Source: Vibrio sp. HB236076 (GTDB lineage Bacteria > Pseudomonadota > Gammaproteobacteria > Enterobacterales > Vibrionaceae). From it: a stretch of 64,000 nucleotides of DNA. Shown here piece by piece: positions 1 to 9,762 of the stretch (its first letter is position 1; each line of letters begins with the position of its first letter). The position numbers and the translations under genes were made by a program. The notes under the pieces were generated by a model, which worked only from the letters and a program-made list of their open reading frames with translations, did not search any database and had not been told where the DNA came from. The stretch lies in NCBI RefSeq assembly GCF_040957575.1, contig NZ_CP162602.1:124001-188000 (forward strand), given 5' to 3'.

Positions 1-522
1 ATCATCGTTATAGACTTGTTGAGCACTGCGAATATAGCGCTGTTTGATGTCGTCATAAAGTTCCACTAACGCATCACTTTTGGTGCGATCAAGCTGAATA
101 ATTTCAGAGCGGCTGTCAGAGATTTCACGTTCTAAAACATCAATTTGTGCTAAAGAACTGCTCACTTGTTGCTTGAGGTTAGCAATGGTTTGCGCGACCT
201 GTCGCAAGTGTTCAGAGAGTTGCTGGTCAAACTCACCTTGTTGGATCTTACTTTGCAGCGCCTGCGTGTCGGTACTAACAATATCGAAGTTGTTGACCAA
301 CTTGATTTTCGCCGATTCAACATTGGCATTCAGCTCGTTTAACTGATTGTTCTTGTCGTCGATGCGCGTTGCTTGATATTGGCTCTGATAAGCTTGGTTA
401 ATTTGGTTCAGTTGCTGCTGTTCGTTGGCATTGAGCAGATCAGCCGCAGAAAGATAGCCTGAATAACTGCTCAAAAAAAAGGCAGAAATAACGACTGATA
501 CATTTTTTAAATTAAAATTCAC
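1..522 (-). CDS. Exported coiled-coil protein, distal end of Tad locus (partial)
   Basis: This reading frame is open from a GTG at 522 to the window edge (174 codons) without a stop, so the C-terminus is missing. The start is preceded by AGGA about 10 bases upstream. Residues 1-27 look like a Sec signal peptide (NLKNVSVVISAFFLSSYSG, then an AA-type cleavage region). The rest is rich in Gln, Glu, Ala and Leu with heptad-like spacing, which predicts a long coiled coil. It follows the OmpA-like gene on the same strand with a gap of about 190 bases, so it may be the last Tad-locus gene or a separate unit. A periplasmic accessory role is inference; I do not recognise the family. Confidence 0.6.
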   Translation of the reverse strand, partial: MNFNLKNVSVVISAFFLSSYSGYLSAADLLNANEQQQLNQINQAYQSQYQATRIDDKNNQLNELNANVESAKIKLVNNFDIVSTDTQALQSKIQQGEFDQQLSEHLRQVAQTIANLKQQVSSSLAQIDVLEREISDSRSEIIQLDRTKSDALVELYDDIKQRYIRSAQQVYNDD

Positions 523-712
523 TTTTGATCCGTCCTAGGCTAAACATTCCTGAAATCGGTACGCACTAATAAATTGTTATATAAAGAAATAGTCTAACAA
601 AATTCCAACTGATGTCACTATCGTTTCCTTGTGTGATCAGGGTTCAAAGTCGACTTAATTCAAAAAATGACGATTTTGCTTTCAAACAAGTCGACTAAAT
701 CCGCTTGGCACG

Positions 713-1354
713 CTATTGCGAAAGCTCAATAAACTCGACCCGGCGGTTTTTTGAACGGCCAACATCCGTGAGGTTGGTCGCCACAGGCTGACTTTCGCCA
801 ACGGTCTCGATACTGGCTTGCTGTTGGCTAACCCCATTGTTGAGCAACACATCCACGGTACTAATCGCGCGTTTAAGGCCCAGCTTTTGGTTGTAATTGT
901 CACTGCCTTTGCTGTCCGTATTGCCAACCAAGAGTACCGACTTGCTTTCTTGTTTTAACTCGACCGCTTTGTCTCGCAATGCCTCTTTGGCCATTGGTGA
1001 GAGCGTCGATTGATCAAATTCAAAGTAGATCTTTTGTTTCGCCACAAATTGTTCGTCATCGGAAATAATCGACAAACAATCATCGGCATTGCTCACCCAG
1101 CGTGAAGAAGCATTGGCGAGGACCTGGTCTTCAAACACATCACCGCGAATGGGCTGCTGAGGCTGAAAAGCGCCCTGTTGGTGAGACGTGATACGATACG
1201 CTTTGCCCATGGTCACCGTGTAATAGATTTCACTGCCAATCCCTGCTTTGACCTTTTCTGACGGTGCAGCGCAATAAAAATGACTGCTGGCCGCTTGAGT
1301 AGTAAAACTGGCACCAAACAAGATTGCAGCCACCATCCAGGTTACTCTGTTCAT
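713..1354 (-). CDS. OmpA-family protein of the Tad locus
   Basis: 213 residues with a signal peptide ending near TTQA-A (residue 21). The C-terminal half (about residues 105-213) is an OmpA-like peptidoglycan-binding domain: it begins IYFEFDQSTLSPMAKEAL and ends in the usual NRRVEF block. The N-terminal part (about residues 25-100) has no family I recognise. Proteins of this type anchor envelope machines to peptidoglycan, and an OmpA-domain gene commonly closes Tad loci in vibrios. It follows the vWA gene by 25 bases, so co-transcription is likely. Here it probably stabilises the pilus machine at the cell wall, which is inferred from context. Confidence 0.85.
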   Translation of the reverse strand: MNRVTWMVAAILFGASFTTQAASSHFYCAAPSEKVKAGIGSEIYYTVTMGKAYRITSHQQGAFQPQQPIRGDVFEDQVLANASSRWVSNADDCLSIISDDEQFVAKQKIYFEFDQSTLSPMAKEALRDKAVELKQESKSVLLVGNTDSKGSDNYNQKLGLKRAISTVDVLLNNGVSQQQASIETVGESQPVATNLTDVGRSKNRRVEFIELSQ

Positions 1355-1379
1355 TATAATTCCTTAACTTAACGCTGTA

Positions 1380-2990
1380 TTAATATAGTGCCGTACGCCC
1401 ACTTGACGCAGCGCCTTTGGCAATCAGTTCTTCTATGTATTCGACCAATTGTTCTGAACTGGTGGCGACATAAATATGATCTGCCCCATCATCCCCTTCA
1501 CCAGAGCTCGCACAATCAACATACGCTTGATACAAACTGCCACCTGGCTCAAAGTCAACGCCAATCACGCCGATGTATAAGCCCGGAATGGCAACCCTAG
1601 CGGCATCGCATACGCCACTGTCAACCAGGTCGACAAAAATACTGTTATTCGGTGACTCTTCACCATCGGTTACGATAAGCAGCATTTTGACTTTTTCCGA
1701 GTAAGCCAACGCTTCGTCTTCTGTCGCATTATCACCCGGGTGCCCTGCATTGAGAACCTGTAAACCGCGTATGATGCCTTGGTATACTGCGGTACTGCCC
1801 GCCGCTTCCATATCATTAATGGCATCAATCGCCGTCAGTGAATTGGTTAATTCAATATTGTAAAACTGATCGTAGTCATCATCACCAAAGCCACTAAACA
1901 GTTCAACATCATCGACATCATAAAACGTTTGGTAACTCGAGTTAAATTTGTTGTTAAACAAGTCACTGACTGTGGTCTCAAAATCAACGTACTCGTTTTG
2001 ATCGGGGTAAGAACTGCCTCCAGAATACAAAGAGGTAATTCCTAACACGTCGATGACCCGCAACGCCTGTAGCCAATAAGTTGAACCCACAAAACAATCA
2101 CTGTAATAATTTATCGTACAACGATACACGGTACTGGCCGAAAACTGACGCCAAAAATCCCAGTCGACTTGTTCGTAATTGGTCGTCGAGAGTAACGCGT
2201 TTTTATTGGTTAAATACCTTAATTGCGTCACCGCATAGGTAGTGCCAATATCACAAAACGAACTGTCGGTGCAGGTTTCGCGAGTGCGCACATTAAACGG
2301 AACCACGCCAACACGATTTTGCAGTTTATCGGCGACTAAATCGGCATCATCGTCTTCACAGGTGCTGCCATCACGACTGACATTCGCACACAACACTTCT
2401 CCGGCTAAGTCTGTGATCGCTTGCTGCAAATCATCGATTTTACAATTAGAGCGACGGCTGCAATTGTTAGAACGATTGCTGCCCCACTCCCAGGTCATTG
2501 AGCCCGAAAAATCTGAAACAAAAACGATATCAATATTTTTGTTGGCAAATGAATAATATTTTCGCGCCGTACTCTCACTAACTAGGTTTTGAGTATTGCC
2601 AAACGAGGGAATAAAGTTACTGGCAAACCACGAATTGTGCGTAGTGGTGGCATTAACATCGTATTGTATCGACTGATCTTCATCGTTTTCTGTCCGCCTC
2701 GTGGTGATGGTATGAGCAATAACGTCTCGCACATAAGCATCGATGTACTTTTCCGCCATCAACTCAGCACTGGACTCGCCCGTATCTTCTATGGTCATGG
2801 CGAGTGCGGCCGCTTCCGCCGCGTCTTTTAACCGGCTCGACTCTTGAATATAGCGCGTGCCTTCAACCGCTAAAAAGGTAAATCCCATCACAGGAACCAG
2901 GGTTAACGCCGCCCAAATTCCAGCAACCCCTTGTTGGGCTGTCTTACGCGACTTTCGCACAAAATGTCGATTTAACCTTGTCATAAACAC
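1380..2990 (-). CDS. tadG: TadG-like pilus protein with von Willebrand A domain (copy 1)
   Basis: 536 residues. Residues about 20-45 form a pseudopilin-like N-terminal membrane segment (GIWAALTLVPVMGFTFLAVE), the signature of TadE/TadG-type proteins. A von Willebrand factor A fold follows, with the metal-dependent adhesion motif DFSGS near residue 160 and a later VTDGEES strand. The C-terminus ends ELVEYIEELIAKGAASSG. It is paralogous to the gene at 3167-4873: the first 75 and last 25 residues are nearly identical and the middle differs. TadG proteins are needed for Tad pilus assembly or surface adhesion. A 176-base gap to the upstream paralog leaves room for its own promoter, but I see no convincing one. 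Confidence 0.85.
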   Translation of the reverse strand: MFMTRLNRHFVRKSRKTAQQGVAGIWAALTLVPVMGFTFLAVEGTRYIQESSRLKDAAEAAALAMTIEDTGESSAELMAEKYIDAYVRDVIAHTITTRRTENDEDQSIQYDVNATTTHNSWFASNFIPSFGNTQNLVSESTARKYYSFANKNIDIVFVSDFSGSMTWEWGSNRSNNCSRRSNCKIDDLQQAITDLAGEVLCANVSRDGSTCEDDDADLVADKLQNRVGVVPFNVRTRETCTDSSFCDIGTTYAVTQLRYLTNKNALLSTTNYEQVDWDFWRQFSASTVYRCTINYYSDCFVGSTYWLQALRVIDVLGITSLYSGGSSYPDQNEYVDFETTVSDLFNNKFNSSYQTFYDVDDVELFSGFGDDDYDQFYNIELTNSLTAIDAINDMEAAGSTAVYQGIIRGLQVLNAGHPGDNATEDEALAYSEKVKMLLIVTDGEESPNNSIFVDLVDSGVCDAARVAIPGLYIGVIGVDFEPGGSLYQAYVDCASSGEGDDGADHIYVATSSEQLVEYIEELIAKGAASSGRTALY

Positions 2991-3166
2991 TGTCCCACGT
3001 TAGACCACGCTTTTCGCTATGGCGGAATCATTAAATGGGCTTTCAGCACAACTCAAACCCAGTTCGCATTTATAATTTTAGTTTTTTATCGCCAATCTGC
3101 GCGCTTTACCATGTCAGACTGTGACCATTACTGATCTTTTGTTAAAGAAATGATTTACATCAACCG

Positions 3167-4873
3167 TTAGTACAGAGTAGTTACGCCACTGGTACTCGCG
3201 CCTTTGGCAATCAGTTCTTCGATGTATTCGACGAGTTCATCAGGCTCATCAGCTTCATAGATAAAGTCTTCTGCTGCTTCTGTGGTAATTCCATTTATTT
3301 GGCTGATACAATCTAAATACGAATTATATAATGACGTATCGGTTTTCTCTATGTTAAAAGACACGCCTACAATACCTATATATAAATTCGTTATTTCGCT
3401 GTCAGCGGTTTCGCACATTCCCGACGAAACTAATTGTTCAAATGTTCCAAAATCTGGAGACTCTTGCCCATCAGTAACAATCAAGAGTATTTTCACTTTA
3501 TCGTTGTAGGTTTCTGTTTCTTCATCAGTTGGATTATCAGGTTTACCATCGTTGAGAATCTGAAAGCCTCGTAACATTCCTTGAAAAACTGCTGTACTGC
3601 CATCAGAATCCATTGAATAGATACCTGATGACGCGGTTTTCTTATAATAGTCATTCATGTCTTCAGTAATGTTATTAGTAATTTTCGATAAGCTGTTAGT
3701 CAATTCAATATTGTAGAATTGTTCATTATCATCACCAAAGTATGCATTAAATGAGTTATAATAATACGGGTAAGACTGAGAATAATCATCACTAAACAAT
3801 TCAATATCTGAGACATCAAAGAAAGTTTCATATGAACCAGAAAACTTTGAGGTAAACATGTCATCAACAGTATCGGAAAAGTCAATATAATCCAAACTAT
3901 CAGGAAGTAGATAATAGTATTGTTTATTCTTATATTTGTAGAACTTATTCGAGTCGGATTTTAAGACCGAATTGACTGTAGAGGCTTGTTGATGTAACTC
4001 GTTCTTCGTGTGTTCCGTTTTGTTACTGCATTTATTTTGTTTTTCATAGCAGTCAAGCATCGTATCGTAAGATTCACCAGCCCAATATGTCCAATCAACA
4101 TTCTCATAACTAGTCGTGTACCTTAGTTGACTTACTGCATAGGTATTACCACTTGTTCCTTTTTCTCTTGTACGTAAATTAAAAGGAACAATACCAACAC
4201 GGTTATCTAGCTTATTAGCCACTATGTCTACATCAGAATCATTGCAAGTTAAACCATCACTTGAAACTTCATTACACAAGATGGACTCTGATACGGTTGC
4301 GATAGCGTCTTTAAGTGTGTCTATTTTACATGATAAATCACGACTACACCCATTTGCCTCTGATTCTCCCCACTCCCAATTCATTGAACCGGAGAAGTCT
4401 GCCACAAAGACGACATCAATATTTTTATCTGCGTAAGTAAAGTATTTCTTGGCGGTGCTCTCACTCACCAAGGTTTGGGTATCATTAAAAGAAGGAATAA
4501 AATTACTGGCAAACCAAGAATCGTGCGTGGTGGTGGCGGTCACGTCATACTGAACGTACCCCTCGTCATCGTCATAAGTACGTGTTGACGTCACGGTATC
4601 AGAAGCAATATCCCGTACATAGGCTTTGACATACTTCTCCGCCATCACATCCGCATCATCCACATCATTATCTTGGATGGTGACCGCCAAGGCCGCCGCT
4701 TCGGCAGAATCTTTTAGGCGGCTGGACTCTTGCACATAGCGTGTGCCTTCGACCGCTAAAAAAGTAAAGCCCATCACTGGCACCAAGGTGAGCGCCGCCC
4801 AAATCCCAGCCACCCCCAATTGGCGGTGCTTCGCGATAACCTTTGAATGCAACAACCCTGACTGCCTTTTCAT
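3167..4873 (-). CDS. tadG: TadG-like pilus protein with von Willebrand A domain (copy 2)
   Basis: 568 residues from the ATG at 4873 (MKRQSG), one base after the tadF stop; an upstream in-frame start would overlap tadF and lacks support. It has the same layout as copy 1: a TadE/TadG-type N-terminal membrane segment (about residues 23-48), a vWA domain with DFSGSM near residue 165, VTDGQES later, and the C-terminal ELVEYIEELIAKGA block. The central stretch (about 3290-4440) is visibly more AT-rich than the ends and carries a Tyr/Asn/Asp-rich insertion not seen in copy 1. That suggests exchange of an internal adhesin module between conserved flanks. Confidence 0.85.
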   Translation of the reverse strand: MKRQSGLLHSKVIAKHRQLGVAGIWAALTLVPVMGFTFLAVEGTRYVQESSRLKDSAEAAALAVTIQDNDVDDADVMAEKYVKAYVRDIASDTVTSTRTYDDDEGYVQYDVTATTTHDSWFASNFIPSFNDTQTLVSESTAKKYFTYADKNIDVVFVADFSGSMNWEWGESEANGCSRDLSCKIDTLKDAIATVSESILCNEVSSDGLTCNDSDVDIVANKLDNRVGIVPFNLRTREKGTSGNTYAVSQLRYTTSYENVDWTYWAGESYDTMLDCYEKQNKCSNKTEHTKNELHQQASTVNSVLKSDSNKFYKYKNKQYYYLLPDSLDYIDFSDTVDDMFTSKFSGSYETFFDVSDIELFSDDYSQSYPYYYNSFNAYFGDDNEQFYNIELTNSLSKITNNITEDMNDYYKKTASSGIYSMDSDGSTAVFQGMLRGFQILNDGKPDNPTDEETETYNDKVKILLIVTDGQESPDFGTFEQLVSSGMCETADSEITNLYIGIVGVSFNIEKTDTSLYNSYLDCISQINGITTEAAEDFIYEADEPDELVEYIEELIAKGASTSGVTTLY

Positions 4874-4874
4874 C

Positions 4875-5447
4875 TTAACGCCCAACAATAATCGAGGATG
4901 ACAAAATGGTATTGGTGTCATCATCGCCTAAAAAAGCCAAAAACCAAGAATCAAATTGCTCACACAATGACACCCGATACAGTGGATACACCGTACCGTC
5001 ATCTTCGGGAACCAAATCACTGTAATCCGAAAAATCGTCGGTGACACAACCATATTGATCGAATTGGTCACTGTGCAGCGTGGTCACGGTTCCATCCACC
5101 ATAGATTGAATCTGAATCGCCACGTCATCACTGCTCATGTCTAGCAAACGAGCCCCAACGGTCTGCATATCTGATAAATTTGATGCCGTAACAATCAGGT
5201 TGGTCTCTGAACTGACCTCACCATCGTAATAGCGAGTGCGCTCTTTGAGCACATTGACCAAAGAAAAACTGGTGCGATCCAAGCTGGCGCGGATCAATAG
5301 CTGTTTACTCAAATCGGTACCGAACATAAAAATGGCGCACAAACCGAATAGCACAAAGGCCAGTTCGATAGCAAAGCTGCCATCTTGGCGTCGCCAACCT
5401 TGAGTCAAAGGGAGGCCATATGGGCCTTGAGTGTACTTATTCATCAT
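4875..5447 (-). CDS. tadF: Tad pseudopilin TadF
   Basis: 190 residues from the ATG at 5447, which overlaps the end of tadE and follows an AAGGGTGGG ribosome-binding stretch; a second ATG directly follows. Residues about 22-50 carry the pseudopilin-type hydrophobic segment after a basic leader (WRRQDGSFAIELAFVLFGL), with Glu five residues into the mature part as in prepilin-peptidase substrates. The remainder is a soluble periplasmic domain with two Cys (GCVTD, SLCEQF) that could pair. TadF is a minor pseudopilin processed by TadV. It sits between tadE and the vWA genes in the standard order. Confidence 0.85.
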   Translation of the reverse strand: MMNKYTQGPYGLPLTQGWRRQDGSFAIELAFVLFGLCAIFMFGTDLSKQLLIRASLDRTSFSLVNVLKERTRYYDGEVSSETNLIVTASNLSDMQTVGARLLDMSSDDVAIQIQSMVDGTVTTLHSDQFDQYGCVTDDFSDYSDLVPEDDGTVYPLYRVSLCEQFDSWFLAFLGDDDTNTILSSSIIVGR

Positions 5448-5934
5448 CCCACCCTTGATGCTCAAGGTTTAACACCATGGTGCGAGAAATGGTCCGGTCT
5501 TGCCAACCAAAGGCTGCCACCATGGGTGAATAATCGTAAGTCACCGTCATTTGCGCCAGATCGTAGGTGTAATTAAGTTTCAAATAATCACTGCCAATGT
5601 CATTAATAAAGTTATCGTAGGTTTGATAATATTTGCCCGAGAACGAAAACTTATCGGAATCGATCAAAAAACCCCACAAATTACTGTCGTCTTCGATCAA
5701 AGATTGAAAGGTATTTTGGTAATCTTGATTAATGTCTTCTATCTCTTCCGATTCACTGAGCGACACCTTGGTTTCTCGCACCGTTTCTCGCAAAGAGTAC
5801 TCAACCATATCAATCACATAAATATAATAACTGGCTTCAAACACCGCCAAGGTGATAAAAATCAGCGACATCCCCCCCAGCGCAAACTCGACGGCGGTGA
5901 CGCCCAATTGTCTGAATTTTGATGGTGTCTTCAT
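5437..5934 (-). CDS. tadE: Tad pseudopilin TadE
   Basis: 165 residues from the ATG at 5934 (MKTPSKFRQLG). An ATG at 5952, directly after the tadD stop, would add six residues but has no ribosome-binding site. The leader runs to G-VTAVEFALGG, the prepilin-peptidase site with Glu at +5, followed by a hydrophobic helix (about residues 12-35). The C-terminal part is a soluble domain. The family is TadE, a pseudopilin needed for Flp pilus assembly. The end overlaps the start of tadF by 11 bases, which argues for translational coupling. Confidence 0.85.
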   Translation of the reverse strand: MKTPSKFRQLGVTAVEFALGGMSLIFITLAVFEASYYIYVIDMVEYSLRETVRETKVSLSESEEIEDINQDYQNTFQSLIEDDSNLWGFLIDSDKFSFSGKYYQTYDNFINDIGSDYLKLNYTYDLAQMTVTYDYSPMVAAFGWQDRTISRTMVLNLEHQGWDDE

Positions 5935-5952
5935 CGTCTCGCCCAAAGTCAT

Positions 5953-6666
5953 TTAAGAAGTTTGATTGCGCAACTGGCTTTCAATTTGAATCAACTCGCC
6001 ATAAGAATAGTCTGTGTGCAACACTTCATTGGCTTGCTCAATTTGCCCCGAACGAATAAAGGCAATCGCCAAATTGGCGGCTACTTTCTGATTTTTGGGG
6101 TATTGCTTGGTCAAGGGCACCAAAATACTGATCGCTTTGTGGTATTGCTTTTGCGCAATGTACAGCACCGACAAATTGGTTTTGATCGCCAAATCGTTAT
6201 AACCACTGAGCCTAGCGGTTTTAAACGCTTGTTCGGCCAGGTCAAACTGGTTGTTCTCGGTGTAAGCAATGCCCATTAAGTTATGTAATTTGCCCGAATC
6301 GTTACCCAACTTATTCGCATTGAGGTAGGCTTCAATCGCCGCCGAGGCATTGCCTTTGCGCTGCTCAATTTGACCGCGCAATTGCCATAGCGACGCAGAA
6401 TACACTCCTTGCTCAATTAAATGTTGGCTATAAAAATCCGCCGACTCGATATCGCCTTCTGCAAAGTAGGCATAGCTGATTTGCTCCATGGCTTGCTGGT
6501 CATCGCGGTTTTGCTCCAGTTTTTGCTTGTAATGGGCAATTAACCCTTGGTTGTTGTCGACTTTCTTCATATCCGCGGTTTGCTGCGCTTCGCTGCGAGC
6601 AGTCGATTGACAAGCGGTTAAGCTCAATGCCAGCAAGGCAATCGAAATGGTTTTTACTAACATCAT
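5953..6666 (-). CDS. tadD: Tad assembly lipoprotein TadD (TPR)
   Basis: 237 residues. The N-terminus is a lipoprotein signal with lipobox LTAC (Cys at about 19). From about residue 45 to the end there are degenerate tetratricopeptide repeats, for example YAFAEGDIESADFYSQ-like and AYTENNQFDLAEQAFKTA helical pairs, roughly five to six in all. TadD/PilF-type lipoproteins help the pilus secretin assemble in the outer membrane. The gene lies 10 bases after tadC. Two Met codons open the frame (MMLV); either is possible. Confidence 0.9.
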   Translation of the reverse strand: MMLVKTISIALLALSLTACQSTARSEAQQTADMKKVDNNQGLIAHYKQKLEQNRDDQQAMEQISYAYFAEGDIESADFYSQHLIEQGVYSASLWQLRGQIEQRKGNASAAIEAYLNANKLGNDSGKLHNLMGIAYTENNQFDLAEQAFKTARLSGYNDLAIKTNLSVLYIAQKQYHKAISILVPLTKQYPKNQKVAANLAIAFIRSGQIEQANEVLHTDYSYGELIQIESQLRNQTS

Positions 6667-6676
6667 AGCCTCTAAT

Positions 6677-7513
6677 TTAAAGTTGTAATTGCATGATCCC
6701 CGGCGCCAAAATCAAAATGACAATCGGGAACATAATTAATAGTATCAGCGGCATACTCATTTTGGCTGACAATTTACCGACTTTTTCTTCTACCGTAAGT
6801 AGCTGTGCTTTGCGCATGTCTTCTGCCAAGTCACTCATGATGTCCGCCACCGAGGTGCCGTATTGCAAGTTTTGAATAATGGTGAGTACAAAACTGCGCA
6901 CTTCCGGAGTCGGTATCCGATGGCCAAAATCATCAAGCGCTTTTTCGATGCCCTTGAAACGAGCTGAATCGGAAGTGCGCCGAATTTGATAACATAAATC
7001 TTGATCAAAATCTTCCAACTCTTTGGCCAAGTAATTAAAGCTCGCTTCAATGGTCATGCCGGTTTGCACGCACACCGACATCAAATCCAACAAATAGGGC
7101 AACTGTTGCGAGACTTTATGGATTAACTTTTTACGGCGTAAATCGAGCACTAAATCCGGCAGTACAATGATGGCCACCAAAGAAAAAAGCGCAATAATCA
7201 ATGCCTTCTTAACATCGTCAACCATAAAAAACGTGATGGCAACGATGCTAACAAGTAGCATAATTTTCATCGGAAAATAAAAGCGCGCCCAACTTTTATT
7301 GTAAATACCTGCATCAACAAACTTTTTTTCTAACTCAGCTCGGTTCTCTTTGCCAAATTTGACCAAAAAGCCTAGTGTCCATGATGATTTTTTCTTCTCT
7401 GAATCACGTACGTATTGTTCGATGTATTTTCGGCGCCGCTCGGAGCGTAGTGACTCGACAATCAAAAACAGCAAGGCAAACAAGATAGCCAGCAATGAAA
7501 TTAATAACCACAT
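6677..7513 (-). CDS. tadC: Tad inner-membrane platform protein TadC
   Basis: 278 residues with the T2SF/GspF-type architecture: an N-terminal membrane segment (residues 1-20), paired segments around 85-120, a cytoplasmic helical region containing LLDLMSVCVQTGMTIEASF, and a C-terminal membrane helix (LILLIMFPIVILIL). The family forms, with TadB, the inner-membrane platform that couples the TadA motor to pilin polymerisation. Its ATG overlaps the tadB stop codon (TAATG at 7513), indicating coupled translation. Confidence 0.92.
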   Translation of the reverse strand: MWLLISLLAILFALLFLIVESLRSERRRKYIEQYVRDSEKKKSSWTLGFLVKFGKENRAELEKKFVDAGIYNKSWARFYFPMKIMLLVSIVAITFFMVDDVKKALIIALFSLVAIIVLPDLVLDLRRKKLIHKVSQQLPYLLDLMSVCVQTGMTIEASFNYLAKELEDFDQDLCYQIRRTSDSARFKGIEKALDDFGHRIPTPEVRSFVLTIIQNLQYGTSVADIMSDLAEDMRKAQLLTVEEKVGKLSAKMSMPLILLIMFPIVILILAPGIMQLQL

Positions 7514-8421
7514 TATTTCACCGCCTTAACCAATAACCAAACAATAAATAAACCTAAAAACTCACTGCCGAGCACATAATAAAGAATATAACGTCCTTTA
7601 GAATCATATAAAATAAAATCGACGTTACTAGGGTTAATGTAATTGAGTAAAAAGAAAAAGCACAAAGGGATAGCAGCGACTATTTTGGCAGAAATCCGCG
7701 CTTCCGAGGTCATGGCCATTTTCTTTTTTTCTAAGGTTCTTGAGTCGACCAGCACCCGAATCAAACGTGCCAACACCCCTTTTAATTGACCGCCACGGCT
7801 AATATTGGCGCGCATGGTGATGGTAAAAAACACAAACTCAGGATACGGGTAGTTTTTGCACGCCCGCTGGAACACCACCTCCGGTGTTTCACCTAGCCGC
7901 AGCCGGTCGCCCATCCATTTGAACTGACGGCCAATCGCATTATCGTCCATCGATTTACCCACATAACTGATCGCGTGCATCAAACTCTCGCCGGCGGTCA
8001 CCGCGCTCATCAAAATATTCAACGCATCGGGAAAGGTATTTTCAAACTCTTTGCGGCGCCGACTGGCTAAAAAGCGATAGCCCATGTAGGTAAACACCAA
8101 CACCAAGAGCGCCAATAAGGGCAAGGAGTTCAGTGTCAACAGTTTAAACACCAGATACCAAGCAGCAAAAAAAGCGCCGATGAAAAACAGGATCACCCAA
8201 AACCCAGCCCGCGCGCCTAACATATCCAAGGTCGGTTGTAATTGCGCTTTAAATTGCTCCCAGCCTTTTTGCGGAATCAAGGCCTTTAAGTTGACGGCAC
8301 TGACGCTTTCACTCTCGACAATGTCATCGCTAAAATACTGATCGATTTTTTTTTGTTTGCCATTCGAGGTCAGGATCAGCACCACAGCAAACAAGATAAG
8401 TGATAACCAAATTAACAGCAT
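7513..8421 (-). CDS. tadB: Tad inner-membrane platform protein TadB
   Basis: 302 residues, GspF/T2SF family. Membrane segments lie at about 1-17, 72-110 (two), and 245-300 (two), flanking a cytoplasmic domain with LNILMSAVTAGESLMHAI and the family's SRGGQLKGVLARL motif. It is the partner of TadC in the platform under the pilus. It follows tadA by 53 bases, and the stop overlaps the tadC start. Length and layout are normal for TadB. Confidence 0.92.
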   Translation of the reverse strand: MLLIWLSLILFAVVLILTSNGKQKKIDQYFSDDIVESESVSAVNLKALIPQKGWEQFKAQLQPTLDMLGARAGFWVILFFIGAFFAAWYLVFKLLTLNSLPLLALLVLVFTYMGYRFLASRRRKEFENTFPDALNILMSAVTAGESLMHAISYVGKSMDDNAIGRQFKWMGDRLRLGETPEVVFQRACKNYPYPEFVFFTITMRANISRGGQLKGVLARLIRVLVDSRTLEKKKMAMTSEARISAKIVAAIPLCFFFLLNYINPSNVDFILYDSKGRYILYYVLGSEFLGLFIVWLLVKAVK

Positions 8422-8474
8422 GTCGACTCTCCTAACCCTCTAGTATCGAATCAATAACCTTCATCAACATCTTG

Positions 8475-9749
8475 TTACCCTGCGCCATGAAAGCAGGCCA
8501 TCAGATCATCGTATAAACCAAAGAAATGGGCTTTTTTCACCAACTCGCTGCGCTGCATAATGCCATCGGTAATAAAATGCCCTTTAACCTTTTCACTAAA
8601 GTCACTGTCGTCAAATTTAAACCGATAGAGTTCTTCCATCACCACGCTGTCACCTTCCATGCCCACCACTTCGGATATGCTGGTCACTTTACGGCTGCCA
8701 TCGCGTAAGCGGTTAATTTGCACAATCAGTTGCACCGCACTGACGATGGTACGACGAATCGCACTCAAGGGCTGATTGAGATTGGCCATCATCACCATGG
8801 ATTCAATACGGGCAATCGCATCACGCGGGGTATTGGCGTGCAAGGTGGACATCGAGCCATCGTGGCCGGTGTTCATTGCCTGCAGCATCTCAAACGCTTC
8901 AGAGCCACGACACTCGCCGAGGATGATCCGGTCTGGGCGCATCCGCAGCGCGTTGATCACCAAATCGCGCTGAGAAATCGCGCCAGTACTTTCAATACTG
9001 GCGGCGCGGGTTTCCAAACGCACAATGTTGGGCTGACTGAGGCGCAATTCGGCGGCATCTTCGATTGTTACTACCCGCTCATCGTCAGACGCATAGCGCG
9101 ATAAGGCATTGAGCAAAGTGGTTTTACCCGAGCCGGTCCCGCCGGAAATGATGATGTTCATCCGACAGCGAGCGGCAATCATCAAAATGCGCGCCATGTG
9201 GGGCGACATCGAGCCAAACCCGACCAAATCCTCAAATTCGATTTTTTGCTCGCGAAACTTACGAATCGAGATCGACGTGCCATCGAGGGCAATTGGCGGA
9301 ATGACAATATTGACCCGGCTGCCGTCTTCTAAGCGGGCATCCACGGTTGGCGAGAGCTCATCGACCCGACGACCAACCCGCGAGGCAATGCGTTTAGCAA
9401 TCGACAGTAACTGCTCTTCATTGACAAACGACAGCTCGGATTTTTGCACCTTGCCGTGACGTTCAAAAAAGATATTGCTTGGGCCATTGACCATGATATC
9501 GGTGATCGATTGGTCTTCGACCAAGGGTTGTAACGGCCCAAGACCAAAGATTTCGTCAATTAAACTTTTCACCAGCCCCGATTTCATCATGGTGGTGATC
9601 GGCCGTTGATACGAAGAGGCCAATAAGTCCACCGCGCTGTGAATTTGCGTCTCGAGTTCGCGGCGACTCATTTGTTGCACCGCTTCGGGATCTAAGGCTT
9701 CGAAGATCTGACTGCGAAAGGTTAAATACAATTCTTTGTTGGAGCTCAT
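8475..9749 (-). CDS. tadA: Tad pilus motor ATPase TadA (CpaF)
   Basis: 424 residues. The N-terminal domain (about 1-175) precedes the RecA-like secretion ATPase core. Walker A is GGTGSGKT at residues 203-210, the Asp box [10 protein letters not shown] follows at about 226-235, Walker B is RIILGECRG near 275, and the His box is [11 protein letters not shown] near 300. TadA is the hexameric VirB11/CpaF-type ATPase that drives Flp pilus extension (and probably retraction) at the inner membrane. The ATG at 9749 lies 13 bases after the tadZ stop. All catalytic motifs are intact. Confidence 0.95.
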   Translation of the reverse strand: MSSNKELYLTFRSQIFEALDPEAVQQMSRRELETQIHSAVDLLASSYQRPITTMMKSGLVKSLIDEIFGLGPLQPLVEDQSITDIMVNGPSNIFFERHGKVQKSELSFVNEEQLLSIAKRIASRVGRRVDELSPTVDARLEDGSRVNIVIPPIALDGTSISIRKFREQKIEFEDLVGFGSMSPHMARILMIAARCRMNIIISGGTGSGKTTLLNALSRYASDDERVVTIEDAAELRLSQPNIVRLETRAASIESTGAISQRDLVINALRMRPDRIILGECRGSEAFEMLQAMNTGHDGSMSTLHANTPRDAIARIESMVMMANLNQPLSAIRRTIVSAVQLIVQINRLRDGSRKVTSISEVVGMEGDSVVMEELYRFKFDDSDFSEKVKGHFITDGIMQRSELVKKAHFFGLYDDLMACFHGAG

Positions 9750-9762
9750 CGCTTAGTGACCC

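Noticed and set aside
8718..9104. 128-codon frame on the opposite strand of tadA
   Set aside because: Lies wholly inside the well-supported tadA gene; His-rich composition is typical of an antisense shadow.
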